Of a DNA stretch of 64,000 nucleotides, positions 1 through 39,600 are shown in pieces. This DNA comes from Sepioteuthis lessoniana. Its lineage: Eukaryota > Mollusca > Cephalopoda > Myopsida > Loliginidae. Below the pieces are notes generated by a model. It saw only the letters and a program-made list of their open reading frames with translations. It made no database searches and was not told where the DNA came from. Each line of letters begins with the position of its first letter. Position 1 is the first letter of the stretch. Location: contig CAUZXS010002453.1 of assembly GCA_963585895.1 (NCBI GenBank), positions 1 to 64,000 on the forward strand, read 5' to 3'. Both the position numbers and the translations under genes were made by a program.

Positions 1-454
1 TGAGGTAAGGTTATTGAAGAATGCTTCAGTAATATTAAGACTACCTATAAATGTTGAACATCCTCCTCTTTAGTTTTGCAAAGCCTTAGCAAATTAATTT
101 TGTGTGGATTCCAAAATATGTTTTCATATATAAAGGAAATTAAGTTTTATTGATGGCTGACAAGAAATGATCAAGAAGACTTTGAGGAAAATTAGAGAAA
201 AAAAAAAAAAAAAAGACAGGTTGTGATATTTTAAAAAGTTATTAACAAGGTTTTAAGAGAGATTTTTTTGTTCTAGTAGTTTCAAATTTGTATCAGTGTG
301 TTGTAAATGTAAACTTCAGAATTGTTGATGATGGCTCAGTTCAGACTTGTAATTTTACATTTTTTTTTCTTTTGAAAAATCAGTTTTTGTTGCTACAAAC
401 AGTTGGGCTTCATTTCACATAATTTGAAAGTATCAGTTTAATACTAACACAAAT

Positions 455-985
455 TAAAAGTTTTGCAATATTTTGGTAATGTGTGGCACAATTTAGCAGC
501 TCCTGGTTGTGAAGGTGATGAGTTAACTTGATACTCTTTGAGTGCTACTCAACATATTTGCTTCTATGGCTTGGAGCATGGCTTTGGAATCCATGATTTT
601 AGACCTACCTGATTTTCCTGATTGTTGAGGTTCTTACAACCTGAACAAAATTTCTTGAATCACCTGGTTATTGTAATGTTATAAACTGTTTTCACTTTTC
701 ATACAGCAAATGTTTTTGATTGCTCTATGACGTTATGGCTCAATTCAGACTTTTATATCATAAATTCCCAAATTTAAATATATTGCATATTCATTTGTAT
801 GGCTTTCAAATCACAGGAGTAAAGCAATGTACAATGTGTCAGCACACCAACTACTACGATGCTACCAACCATGGTGGGTAAATTCCACAGTTTGAACTGC
901 TTTGGTTACTTGATATATGAACCACAAATTAGCATGTATCAAAATATTGTAAAACTTTTGACTCACCCTAATATTTCAGGATTTG
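455..985 (-). mobile_element. Mariner-like DNA transposon remnant, deleted internally
   Basis: The end sequences are inverted repeats: AAAAGTTTTGCAATATTTTG near 450-470 and CAAAATATTGTAAAACTTTT near 940-960. The inside, read on the minus strand, resembles the N-terminal helix-turn-helix part of a mariner transposase. It is related to the copies at 19717-20173 and 26703-27246. It lies in ACTR1 intron DNA. Confidence 0.7.
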
Positions 986-2026
986 ATGAGAAACTTCCAT
1001 ACAATTGTTTTAAAACACTCTTTTACTAAGTTCTGAGATGAAGTATTTTCAATATTCAACATGTTTGTCTGGCTAGTATCTTCATCTTTTTGTTTTTATA
1101 ACAGTGGTTGGATGATATAGACATTTCAGCTGAATTATTATTAATTTTGACAAGTATTTTCTTTCACTTTTTAACTTTGACTGCTTTTGATCTTTTTTTA
1201 TCACAAGTCATTTAGTTTATTTATTCTATGACAGAAAATTGTGTAGTTTGGAAATAATGTTATTTGAATTATGCTGATAAAGAGAACAAAGTTGAAGATG
1301 CTTGTTTGAAAAATGTGTAGAATTAAAAAAAAGTTGTGGGATTGATTTGTGTAAATGGATGATAAAATAGAATTATCAAATCTAGTATGTAATTAAACAT
1401 TTGAAATAACTTGCATTTTGAAATTTAAAAAAAATGTTTTTAATACTGATGATAGTATAAGCTATATCCAATTTTGATAAATCTGCCTATGAAATGCTCA
1501 TTTGATTGTATTTTTTTTTACCTTTGAAAACCAACAGGAATATGTTTTTGTATTAAGTAAATTATAGATTTTAGCAATGATCATAATTCATTTTTAACCC
1601 ATAACTAATGAATTTGATTTGGATTTTTTTACTATTTTGTAAAATTATTAGTTTAAAGTAACTGAGTAATAGCTGATAGTTTTATTGTTAGTGAAGGAAT
1701 TTTCTCTATGTAATAAAAAATACCATATTCTTTTTTTGAGATTTTTTTTAGGCAAAATGTTTTTGTATAGACTGTAACAATGTAGTTCAATGTTATATGT
1801 GTTTTTGTTTATATAAGAATTTAAAAATATTTTTTTATCACATAAATTGTATGTTTTAAGTATTTTGTAAAATCATTAATTTTGAAGTAACTGAGTAAAA
1901 GTTGATATTTTTATTTTATTTTATTTTTTTAGCACAATTTTTTCATTAAATATTCAAACTTTTGTCTAATTGTCTGCAAATTAAAATCTCAGTATGAGTT
2001 TTGTATTTTTTGTTTTTGATTTCTAG

Positions 2027-27466
<25,440 letters not shown>

Positions 27467-30400
27467 TAACAAAAAAGACGCCTTTTTTTTTGCCACTGAA
27501 TTTTTGGAAGACAGAGTTGCTCTTTGCATGTCATGTACAATATTTTTGTGCCTCTGTATATATCATATTTATCTTTTACCATAACAAGATCAAAGGGTTA
27601 ATTAAATTCCTTAGTGCTCGTGTATGAAACCATCTCATAAAGCAGATCTGAACATAATCTTTCAAACAATACTCTAAGGCTTTCCTCTCAAGTCTTTTAT
27701 TATTTTCTATCTTCTTTTGTTATTTCTTTCTTTCTCTGCAAATCTTTCTCAAGTTTCATCAACTTGTGAAAAAAAACCCAGAACAACACTTTTTGCTATT
27801 TTTTAAAAATTTAGTTAATTTCTCATTGTTCTAAATTAGAACAAATTCTCTGATAAGTTGTAATTCTCTTGATCGATAAAGACAAATCTGTTGGCGAACA
27901 AACAATCTTGAATCTTCCAAATTATTTACTGGTCAGCAAAAGTATTTAGCAACACAATAAAAGTTTCTGAGTTTTTCTCTCAGCAAAGCTTTTTTTGGAA
28001 TAAGCAAACTTATAACTGACAAAATATTCTGAGAGATTTTTTTTTTCTTTCTGAAAGACATTCTTATAAAAAAGAAAAAAAGATATATCCTTTCTAGAGT
28101 TTTCTATTTGCTTGATTGTCTGTTAAGGTTTCAATTCCAGAGTTGGATAAAATAGAATGCAATAATCTGCTTTATTTTGTATCCACATTCAACAAATTAT
28201 TCTGAATTTTCATCTGAGAAGAATTGTTTTTTTCTTAGGCACAGAGAGCATTGTGAATAAAAGACACCCAAAATAATCTCAACTTCAGATTTTGTCAGGG
28301 TGCTTTTTTTTGCCTTTGGTAGTTTTGCTTCAGCCTTCCCTTTCCACCTAATAAAAATGCCCAATTCTATCATTTGCATTTCATTTTTCTGTAATTATCA
28401 TATACAGCTGGTAAATAAATACTGTGAAAGGCACATTGATCCTTGGAAACGTTTATTTATATATATATATTTTTTTTATTTTTAAACTTGTGCATGTATT
28501 TAATGAAATCGTTTGCTTGTCTTGTGATCATTGATAGATTCACAGGCAAAGCCTTGATTTTCTTTTCATTTTTCTTATGATTATTAGGTCATATTAGAAT
28601 ATATAATAACATAAAGACATCATTTACCTTTGTGACTTTTCTGTTCATCAAACATACACTTCTTTCACTCTTGACAAACTTACAGACAAAAAAGGTATTT
28701 ATATAATCAATTACTGTTTACCATGTCACTTTTCTTGGCTTAAATTTTGGAATTTTGAATATGAGCAAATTATTTTCAGTCAGAATTGATTTCACTTTTA
28801 AATTGAACATTATTTGACAAGGATGGCTTAGATTTAAGTTAACTTTTTCTCATCATTCTATTCTGATCATTTTTTATTGTATTTAAAATAATTAATGTGA
28901 AATTTGTTGGCAAAAAACATTGACCAAGTTGTTATTGCAAAGAGCAACATTTTAAATTCTGAGTTAAAATCAACAATCTGGATTGGATTTTCTGTAAAAA
29001 AAATCCCAATTTATTTATTTGAATCACCAGCACCAGAGCAAATATCATGTGAGGAATTTTGATTTTTTGGGGCCATTTTGCTGTTTCTAGTTTAATTTAT
29101 GAGAAAATAAACCTTGATAAATCTTAAGCCTTGGCTATTTATCAAAAATAAACCTTCTTGACAAACTAAGCCTTTTACTATTTCATCTTATTCCTAGGTG
29201 AAAACAACAGAGATGAAAAAGAAGTACAATTGTTACATAACAACTTGTGCACTCAAAAAAAACAAACAAACACTACTCTGTAAAATAATATCAATTAACA
29301 CAATCGATCATGTAATTGGGTCAAATTCAAGCTTGTCTAGTTTAGTTTGTAGCATCAGATTTACTGAATTAGCTACTTCTATGGATAGTTTGGAAATGAT
29401 CAGAGTCATCTTTGGATCCAACTTTTTTTTACAAATCTTGATTTCTTCATTAAACAGTTTTCTTATTTGTCTTTTTATAAAATATTTTCTCATTTTTGTT
29501 TTTAAAGATTTTTCTGGACTTAGATGAGGATTTCATTTAGTAGTTTTGAAAAGTGAAATTTTTTAGTTGAAATTTTTTCTATTTGTCTAAACTGTAGTTT
29601 TTATTGTCATTTAATTTTGCACCTAAAATTGCTTTTGAATTTTTGAGATGAACTTATATATAGTGATTTATTTCAGACCTGTTTCTTCATCTTTATTATT
29701 CTTCATCTTGTTTTAACCATTGTGCTCTCCTGCCTTTCTCAAGTGCTTATTGCATTTAGTAATCATTTGGAAATGTTGAATGAAATCCTTCATTTGATCT
29801 CTAAAGGGTTGTGTTATTGTTTTATTGAGTTCACAACCGACAGTTGGCTTTTATCTTATATTTCTGTAATCTTACTCAAGAACGACACTAGACATGACAG
29901 AAATATAACCATATAGATTAATTGAACAGTTCTGTTTGACAATCTGAAAAGGTTATTGGAGATGGTAAATACATGAGGTTGCCAAGAGAGTAGAAATATA
30001 AAAACAAAAGATGAGGAAACTGCTCTGATGGAATCATTTAATTGCAAATTATTTAAGCAATATTTTCACAATTTTTATGCAATTTTTTTTACATTGTTTC
30101 TTTGTTACTTCATAATTAAAGTATTTGTTGAAAATATATCTCATACATTTTGTAAAATTTGAACCAGTCATTTTGCTATTTGTTAATTGAAACGCATTCT
30201 AAAATGTCTCAATATTTGACTTCCCATTCTTTATGTTCCAAGAAATCCCCTGAAAGTTATATTGCTGCAGGTTCTTGAAAAGTGCTGAAGACATGTTTAT
30301 TTCAGATAAATACTAAGAAATTGCTTGAAATTACAATTAATTCTTGTTTTGATCAAATTTAGCTTTTTTCCTGGTTTGAGTTTTGTCTGTTTGGATTCAT

Positions 30401-31700
30401 TGACCAAAATTCTTGGCACAAAGGCAAATAAAATCATTTATAGGAGAAGTCTTGAAGTACCAACCCTAAATGGAAAACCTTTTTTGCTTCCTATGCAAAA
30501 TTGTTTAACTGAAACAAATTGTAAAAGAAAATGTTGTTCAGAATCTGCGGTGATTTGAATAAAAACAACAATTTATGCTTTATAAATGTTTTCTCTGTTT
30601 AATTTGATGTATTTTCTTAGAGTTCCCCATTTTTCAGCTTGATCAAATATTGTTGAAAAAGAAAGATTATTTTAAGACCTAAACATCTGCATCAAGTGTA
30701 TAAATATAAAGATAATAATCAGCTTTCTGTCATAATTCTATGCTCAATGTTTTTTTTTTCAAATTTATTTTTATTATGGTTTTGTATGAACTTTCTTTTT
30801 TGTAGGTGGAATACTTCTCAGACTAACAAACAAAAAAAGAAAAAAAATTTTCAAATTGTTTTATTTTTATTCTTGACCAATTCTGTTGCACATGTTTATG
30901 TAGAGCTGAAGCCAGTAAGTTCTGGCTTGAAAATCATGGACAATCACCTTCATTCTTGTAGGCTTTCCCATTGGCAGCTATGTGTAAAATAGCCAAAGAT
31001 TAAGGGAAAAAAAAGAAAGAAAATCTTTTGCACAGTTCTGTTTTTATTGATGCTTTTGTGGCTGTAACAAGGAAACATTTTCACAGCTTTTTTTGTGCTT
31101 CAAGAATGACATTTGAACAGGCAACAAAATTACTCGATATATGAGTGCAGAAAAATACTCTTAAGAGCAGATCAATAAATTCGTTTATGAAATAATTTTT
31201 TTTTTTTTTTTTTTTTTTTCTTGGGTGGGTGGATGTTTTTAAAATTTTTTTTCTTTATTTTAACAAATCGAACTTTGAATGTTATGTATTAGTCAAAACT
31301 GCTGATTTCTAAAAGCAATGATTCTACTCCTGACACTCAGACTCAATCATGAAAATAATTAGTAATTTACATTCTCTTCACAGATTACCAAGAGTTTAGT
31401 TAATAAATGAGAGAACTAAAAGGAGTTTGATCTTAATCAGTTTTAGTTAAGTAAAAATAGTGTAACTTTTTCTAACTGCTTAAATAATTGGAGCAGTTTC
31501 TCTTTAAGTTGTCTCCCCTTGAGTTGGGAACTCTTAAGATTTAAAGAAGAAAAGGAAATGGAACTCGAGAAGCACAAAAGGTTTTGTTGCTTTTGCATGG
31601 TTGATAAACCAGTAAAACAAGGAAATAACTTTCTATTCACACGGGTATACACTTTCTATCCCATATTGTTATTTTTTATTGTTGTGAGGGTGGTGTAAGA
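27467..31700 (+). other. ACTR1 3' UTR and AT-rich intergenic DNA
   Basis: No coding exon is recognised. AATAAA-type signals occur at about 27956, 28256, 28350 and further on, so the end of the ACTR1 3' UTR cannot be fixed from sequence alone. The rest is AT-rich with homopolymer T runs (for example 31198-31219). Short ORFs here have no recognisable domain and no splice support. Confidence 0.5.
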
Positions 31701-31769
31701 ATTTCATGTAACAAATTTTTCTTTAGTTCTTTTAGTTTATTTGCCAGTCTGTTTACAGTTTTACCTTAT

Positions 31770-32045
31770 GTTAACCAGATCCACTGCAGAGGGTTGTCCT
31801 GCGTATGACACTAAACTGTATCTGATGGTGAGGCTCCTGTTCTGGATTTCTGTGGAGTGTGGAATATCCCTTCATTGCCATTACTCCCAGTTCAACTCTA
31901 ACTTGGAGTGGTCATATCTGTTAGAGTCCATCTATGGGTCAAATAGGTCAGTTTAAGAATTACTGAATAAGACCTACAAATGCAATTCCCTAATTTCTTT
32001 GTATAAAATAACCCAAGATAGATTGACATGTTAAAATCTGTTTTA
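31770..32045 (+). repeat. SINE family C copy
   Basis: Landmarks are CTGCAGAGGGTTGTCCTG, TCCCTTCATTGCCATTACTC and TCTATGGGTCAAATAG. A short tail AAAATAACCCAAGATAGATT follows. Intergenic. Confidence 0.75.
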
Positions 32046-32934
32046 TCTATATCATCTTGGTCCTTCTCATATAGATTTAACCAGCCTTAACAAGTATGTG
32101 TGTGTGTTTCTAAGTTTTTATTTGACATTCATTTTTGATTAAACAATTGATTTGTGCTGATGTGAATAATTATATAATAATATACTTAAAGTACAATCCA
32201 ATTGAGATGTTGCATCAGTACTGAACATAGAAACCATAGCAAAAGTGATATTTCAGGTTTTAATAGAAAGATTAACTCACACGTCAATTAGTTTGTTTTA
32301 CAGTAATTAATATTTATTTGTAACATTCAGTGATTTCAAAATTATCCTCAAAATATGAATTCTTTAAGTAGTACAATTTTCAATCTGAATAGGATTTTTG
32401 ACTTTTGTATTCAGGTTAATATAAAATATTCACTAAATGATTTGTGAATATGACTTTAATTGGGTTTGATAAAACTTGTCACATTTTATAGATATTTACT
32501 AATCTTAATCTGCCACAATGCTACAAAAATTGAGTGCTCCAAGAAGGTAGAACTCACCACTCTCTCCCTGGAAGATGAGGTTTACCAACAGCTTTGTCCT
32601 CTAGGCAATATTAGTGCTTTGAATTTAGTATCAGTTTTTTACTAATTTTTTTTTTTTTCAAACAGGGGTCAGCAATGCAGTTTTTATGACTATTATGATT
32701 ATAGTGAAATCAACTTTTAGTAGCTGCTCTATATTTGTGGCCTTGTATCCAGTTAAGAAATACTTAGAAAATAAGGGACATGTTTAATAGCTGAGATATG
32801 TATTTCTTACAAGTATCAGAGTGGGATGTTCAAGCCTTCGAAATTCTGAATTTATTTTTGGAAAGCAGGCTACTTAGAAAACTGAAAATAATTTTTCTAC
32901 CCTATTCACAAGATTAGCAATATTAAATATTAAC

Positions 32935-33022
32935 AGTCATTTGTTTGCATACCTTGAAATAGACATATATATTTGTAAAGGAATAGTTTGTAGGTAATTT
33001 CATTTTTAAATGAGAATTGATT
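32935..33022 (-). repeat. Left arm of an 85-bp imperfect inverted repeat (SINE-C body)
   Basis: TTTGTAAAGGAATAGTTTGT and GGTAATTTCATTTTTAAATG here are the reverse complement of 33968-34056. The matching arm belongs to the body of a family-C SINE cluster, so this is an oppositely oriented fragment. Confidence 0.75.
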
Positions 33023-33184
33023 TATTCATTCCCTAATCTCTAGGTATAAAATAAGTAATTTTCATTTTTAAAGTAATTTCATTTTTAATGAGAATTAATA
33101 AGATTAAATAGTATTTTATGGTTGACAATAAGCTTTTTGTTGTCATTGCCTAAGCAGGTAATGTTATAAGAGAATGTTTTTGTT

Positions 33185-34330
33185 CAAGTGCTCACTACTT
33201 GACTCCATCAGTAATTGTGGCATACTAATGATGAGGCTGTTTGCATTTCATATATCACTAATAACCTAATAAATGATGTGAATCCAAGTATTCTCCCTCC
33301 TGCCTCAACAAGTGTGAAAGACCCACTAAACAAGGGTCCTGAATATGATACTAAACAATCTGATGGCGAGACTGCAACCTTGGAGATTTGGGGAATGTGG
33401 AGTACCCTTTCATTGTGGTAGCACCTGATAGTCCTATCTATTGGTCCATTAGAACTGTTTCTCATTTAAACTGCACAAACAAATGACTTGCATTAAATTG
33501 AATTGTTAGGAATAGAATGTTTGATCATTTAACTGTATAAACAAATGATATTGAATTGATTTATCAGTGATACATAGCAATACTTGGAACCATTAAATTG
33601 TGTAAGTAAATGGGTAGTGTTTAATAGAATAAGTAAAGTTGGTGACCTTAGTCGAGAGTGACTCGAAGACTCCCTTTTCAATAGCTACTACACTGAGGTG
33701 TAGGGGAGGGTACTACTCCATTCCATGGATTGCTCCACATTACCCTTGATTTCTTGCTGAGTGTTAAGCAAGGTGGCATCGAGTACCATTTTTTGAGTCT
33801 TTGGTATGACTCGATTTGGGATTGAACCCTGGACCATTAGCGAACACTCTACTCATTAGGCCAATTATTGAATAGAATAACTAGTGTTAAATAGCAGTAC
33901 TTTTTAATCACTTCTCTGTCTACATAACTGTGCAGAAACAATAGTAAATCTAGTGTGTAAACAAATTAATTCTCATTTAAAAATGAAATTACCTACAAAC
34001 TATTCCTTTACAAATATGTATATCTATTTCAATATGTGCAAACAAATGACTGATGTTAAATTGTTGCTGTTGCATGGCAATACTTGAAACCATTTAACTA
34101 TGTGCAAACAAATGATTAATAGTGAATAGATTTATTTGTATTTGATAGAAATACTTGAAACCATTTAACTACAAAAATGAACTCGGTTTGTGTAAAATTG
34201 TTATCAACAATGTGTTTACAAATCATATATATTCAATATATATGTATTAACACAATTTGGCATTAATTAACCTAAAATAGTTGATATGTCATCAAACCCA
34301 ACCAAACCAAACCAAACCAAACCAAACCAA
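33185..34330 (+). repeat. SINE cluster: family B fragment, family C with long tandem body, family A insertion
   Basis: 33185-33300 has family-B-like sequence (CCAAGTATTCTCCCTCC), then family C landmarks to about 33470. Repeated degenerate units around AATACTTGAAACCATTTAAC run to 34240. The tail is TTTGGCATTAATTAACC followed by (AACCA)n ending near 34332. A family-A SINE is inserted at 33631-33867. Confidence 0.8.
33631..33867 (-). repeat. tRNA-derived SINE, family A, copy 3
   Basis: Same landmarks as copy 1 (CACTGAGGTGTAGGGGAGGG, TTGAAAAGGGAGTC). It is inserted into the tandem body of a family-C SINE, with similar ttgaatagaataa / ttaatagaataa sequence on both sides, probably the target-site duplication. 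Confidence 0.88.
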
Positions 34331-34534
34331 ACTAAGCTCTAACCTTGAGGTATAAAATAATCTCAGATGGGTTAAAACCAATCAATCAATCTCCCAGGTA
34401 GCAGTTGTCAATGTTTATCTCTGACCTATGTGTTAAATATGAAATATAGAAAATGTGAATTTTAATAGCACACTTTTTTAGGGGATTGTTTTTTTTGGAA
34501 CTTAGAATTCATGGGCTATGCTTAGCTAGGTTTT

Positions 34535-34745
34535 TTTTTTCTTTCTCTCTAATGGCATATCAACCTTTGTGGGTTATCAAATGCCAAAAGCATCCTTGTT
34601 GAAGAGCAGTAGTGGGACAATGTGGTTTATATCTTTTCCAAGGGTATTAGTCCAAAAGTGAATGTAAAAGCCTTATTAAAGATTGAACTTGCTTACTATG
34701 ATATTGCAGCCTAGCACGTTAGCCACTATACTACAAGGATTCCTG
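34535..34745 (-). repeat. tRNA-derived SINE, family B, minus copy
   Basis: Starts on the minus strand with GGAATCCTTGTAGTATAGTG (tRNA-like head). Body GTGAATGTAAAAGCC and CCAAGGGTATTAGTCC, tail TAATGGCATATCAACC on the plus strand at about 34551. Confidence 0.82.
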
Positions 34746-34749
34746 CCTA

Positions 34750-36690
34750 TTTCTTGGATATAGATATTTATTCAAACAACCTTCTCAAGTATTATTCTCT
34801 CTGTTATTTTGATGTGATTCCTTAGAGATTGATGTGCCCTCTCTGCACATGATCAGCACTAACTGATTTTGAAGTTGCTCCCTAGATTAGCACCATTAAA
34901 TTTTTAGTGTGCCACTAATCTCACCAAATTCTTGTCATAACTACATAGCCTGTTGTATATGTGTTTAGGTTTTCCTATTTTATTTTATGGAGATAACTGC
35001 GCGATCATTATTTTATTATAATTAAAAACGAAACCCCTATAAATTTATACACGTTTACAAGATGTATATATATTTTACATATTTTATTAATATTGAGATG
35101 CTATCAGTTGTACGTAGTTATTTCCCTTAGAGAAGCAGGTTAAAATAGCTTTATAACAAGAGTTACCTCCCTTGGGTCATTATATTTCTCGTGGATTCGT
35201 TCAAATTAAACTTTATCACCATTGATTTATGACGAGCATACTGTGCTAAACAATTTATTTGTGGTCATGAATATGCCATATCTTATGAAACTGAGATAGC
35301 AGATAATTATTTAGAGTCTGGCTTACGTTCATTGCAAAACTTTAGGAAAACTTTATATTGAATGATTTAAATAATGTATATTTTCATACTCAGACACACA
35401 CACGTTTTTTGTAAAATATTTGGATCTTTGAGCCACTTCATATAAAAAAAAATGTTATAGGTCTTATTTTTTGGTGTTAAGGTATATTAATGATGAAATG
35501 AATTTGTAAATTCCTTAAGCAGGGTACACTTGCATAGCCTCTAAATGTAATAACAAAGAAACATATCTAATTTTTCAGGTTCCAGTAACCTAATTATATA
35601 CTTTATTTGAGTAACACTTCTAATAGAAATCATTTGTTATCTGAACAGATCGTAGAATTTTAAATTTAAATTTATTAAGATACCATACACTAATACCAAA
35701 ATAATAAATAATATAAAAATTAACATTACTAATATAAAAAACCGTTGGAAAGTCAACTGAGAAAATATGCTTTCATTTTAAGAAAAATGATGTGGATTAT
35801 GACTTACAGTCTTCAATGTGTATTCTGCCCACTGTATATTTATAATTATGTCAGTTTTTATTCTTTCTAAATCTGAAGAACATTTTTACTATTTATTTAT
35901 TTTTTGTATTATTATATATTAAAATCAGTTACCATTAGTTTCTAATCTGATAAATACTTTGAAATCAAATTAATTATTGACTATCAAATTCTTACCATGA
36001 ATAATCAAGGCAAATGATTCCATGGATTTTGTGTGCCTGTTTTTGATGACGGTACATTTTCTTTTATATATGGCTTAATTTTGTAGGCTAAGCCTACATT
36101 TTATAATATAATTATCAACAATGATTATTGATATCATGTTTTTTTTCTTAGTGTAGTGCATAATAAAAAATGTTTTACAACTTCCTTTATTAAAAGGGTA
36201 ACTTCTTTTCAATCATTACATAAATTTGTGTTTAAAACACTTTTTTTTTTTTTTTTTAAAAAGACAGAAAATTGGAAGAAATTTGTCACTAAAGTCATGA
36301 TAAAGAATTGTGAAAATCTGTGCCCCATGATTTCTTGACTAATACATATTTACCCATCTTTGACAGTCAAATGATGGTAGGAAATTGTGTTGTGACAATC
36401 TGACATGATCCCTTGACTTTATTACTGTTATCCTCTTAAAAATGTTGACCATGTTTTGATAAAATATTTCAAGTTAAAGCTTTTTTAAAGAATTATGATG
36501 ACATTGTGAGTTTCTCAGTAGAATTCTACCCCAACAGAAAAAGGGTAAAAAATGTTGAATTTATATTTTTGTTACATATATTTGTATTTCTGCTTTAACT
36601 GTCATCAGTTAAAATGTAACCTTTCTATTTTTGAAGTCTTTCATAAAGTTTCCTCAATATCTTATAAAAAAAACATCAAATAAACTGAAA
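34750..36690. other. AT-rich intergenic DNA, nothing recognised
   Basis: No exon, RNA gene or known repeat is seen. An ORF of 60 codons at 36156-36338 is on AT-rich sequence and lacks support. Confidence 0.5.
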
Positions 36691-36699
36691 ACAGACATT

Positions 36700-39600
36700 G
36701 CTTTCATATTAAAGTTTATTATGAAATTTTTACAGATTAATAAATTTGAGAAAAAACATTAAAAAGAAATTTATGAGTAACTGAAGGAAATTTTTAATAT
36801 CAATTTCAAATACAACAAGTAAAATATGTGGGCATAGATTTAATAAAAAGTTAATAATTATTTGCAAAATGTTTTATTCGGATATAGCCAGATTTCTTTC
36901 CATGAAAAAGTTGAACAAGTTTTTGAATGAATCTGGAAAAAAAAATGCATAAAAATTATTAAAAAATAAACAAAATATTTTAAAATATTCATTTATTTTA
37001 AAATATCTTTTTAAATATATTAAAAAGTTATGTATGAAATATAAAAGAACAAGCTCACATTTTTATAATCTAAGGAATTTATAATGAATACAAATTTCAT
37101 TGTCATTAAAGTTCATTGCTGTTTTAGTATTAAAAAAACTTATAATTAAGTTCACAGAATAATTCAAATTTAGATTTTTGTTTCTAGTTTGAATTAAAAT
37201 GTATCAATGCAATGTATACAAGAAAACTCATAAAATTTTACTACTGTCATTTGAAAGTATTTTCTCTACAAAGAAACAACATTCATACTTATATGGCTAA
37301 TTATAAAGACCACAAAATAATCTTTGTTAACTTAAAATTCTTCCAACTTACTCATACCTAATAATCTAATAATTCCAGTTGATTTTAAACCAGTATAAAC
37401 TTACCTTATTGACATCTGGAACATTCACAACTACATATCTGTGGATAATATAATACAGTCTCTGTCTGATCCGGTCCACAGAGAGCAATGACCTCCTTGA
37501 TTTTAGCTGCTGTGCCCTGGCAACACAAACACTTGTTATGGAAGAGGGTTTTCAGATTTCCAACAGGTCGTGCATTAAGCAGGGCTGGTTTAGAGACACT
37601 TTCACCACATTTACCGGCACAATAAGAAATCCTGATCTTTTCAGTTGTACGGCACTGACTCGTAGTATTTTCAAGGAAGGTATACATGTATTTCAGTTGA
37701 CAATTAGCACCTATAGGAATGAAATAAAAAAAAATGTCTCTGTCATTGTTTAAAAGAATTGTTACAAGAAAATTAATATCCAAACATGAAAAACTTTTCT
37801 ATAAATGTGTGTGTGTGTGTATTGTTAATATTGTAGGATTTATTAACAGAAAAGCATTTTTTTACAAGCAGCCTTAGTATTCATGGTATTTAAAAATATT
37901 CACCTTCAATAGAAAAATTACTAAAGGTGATATCTTAAAACCTTTATTTAAAATAAGAATCAAATATTAAATTTAAAAAAAAAATCAAAAAATAAAACAA
38001 AATAAATCCAATATGTACATGATCTGTTACCCCAAAGCTTAGGGAATTTAATAATATCCTCCTTCCTCCCAAAAGCCCTGTCAGTTGGGGCTGTTGAATA
38101 CACTGTATCTCTGCAGAGGGGTAAGATACCCCCAACTACCTAATGAGTGTCCTGAGTTTGATATTAAACTGCATCTGCTGGTGAAGCTGCAGTTCTGGAG
38201 CTTTGTAGAATGTGTTGTATCCCTTCATTGCCATTACTGTCAGCTCCACTCTGACCCAAAGTGGTAGGACCTGTTAGGGTTCCATTTATGGGTCAAATAA
38301 AACTGTTCAATCATTTACTTAGGATTATTGTTAGTCATTTGTAACCATACAGCTGTTTGCAAATTTTTTTTATTACATAAGAAAAGATGATAAATAGAAT
38401 TACTAATGTTAAATAGCAATGCTTGAAACCATTTAATTGTATGCAAACAAATGAGCTTTAATAACTGGTTAAAAAATAAAGTTACCTTCAGACTATTTAC
38501 TTACAAATCATATATATATATATATGAGTATCTTGGATATGGCACTAAACCATGATGGTAAGGGTCCAGTTCTGGAGCTTTTGGGAATGTGGAGTACCCC
38601 TTTATTGCCATTACTCCCAGGTCCACTCTAACCTAGAGTAGTAGTACCAGTCAGGATTCTACCAATGGGTCAAATAGAACTATTCAATCATTGACTATAC
38701 TTGAAACCATTTAACTGTGCAAAAAATGATTAATAGTAAATTGAATCATTAGTGTTAGATAGCAGAACTTGAAACCATTTAACCATTAAATCTAACTACT
38801 AGCAAGTAGAATTATTAGTGTTTGATAGCAATACTTGAAACCATTTAATTGTATGCAAACAAATGGGCTCTGACTCATTTAACAATATTACCAACAAACT
38901 ATTAGCTTACAAATCATATATATATAATATATATTTTTATAAACAGTATTTGGCATCGAATAACCCACAAGGGTTGGTATGCCATAAAAGACCAACCAAC
39001 CAACCAACCAACCAACCAAAACAAACCCCGAACTTATCTACTTTCTAGCATTTCCTTTGAAGTAGTCCTCATGGTAGCTAGCTCACTGCTTCATAAAGGG
39101 TACTGCTCACAAACAGTATTGCCAAAGTTTATACTACATTTGATTTATATTTTCTGTTCAGAATGCCCTAACTTTTGAGTAATAAACACATGTACATTTT
39201 TTTGGCTGTTTCTATACATTGAATTTGAAATAGAGAAAATATTAAATAACAACGAGGTTCATTCAATAGATGAGGTAAATTTCGCTTAAGGAGTTGGTAA
39301 TAGAAACCAGTGTTCAAAGTTGAACTTTTTTCAAGGAAATCAATAGTGATGGGTCATTTCATGTCAGCATGACCTTCTTTGCTAACCTCTGCACCCAGAA
39401 CATTTTCTTTACCAGAGTCAGTGTGTTTCCATTCCATGGACTGTCTTTTTGACTCAGGCTCATAGTGGCAAACCCATGTTTAGCCCATTTGTAGACATTT
39501 TTTTACCTCAACATACTTCTTACACATCACACATTTTTCTGTAAATTTCACATGGTTTGCACAACTCAGCCATCAAAGATTTGATAACAGACCTCTGTTT

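Noticed and set aside
33208-33465. Open frames on both strands in the SINE cluster
   Set aside because: Lie in SINE family B/C sequence, with no domain and no conservation expected.
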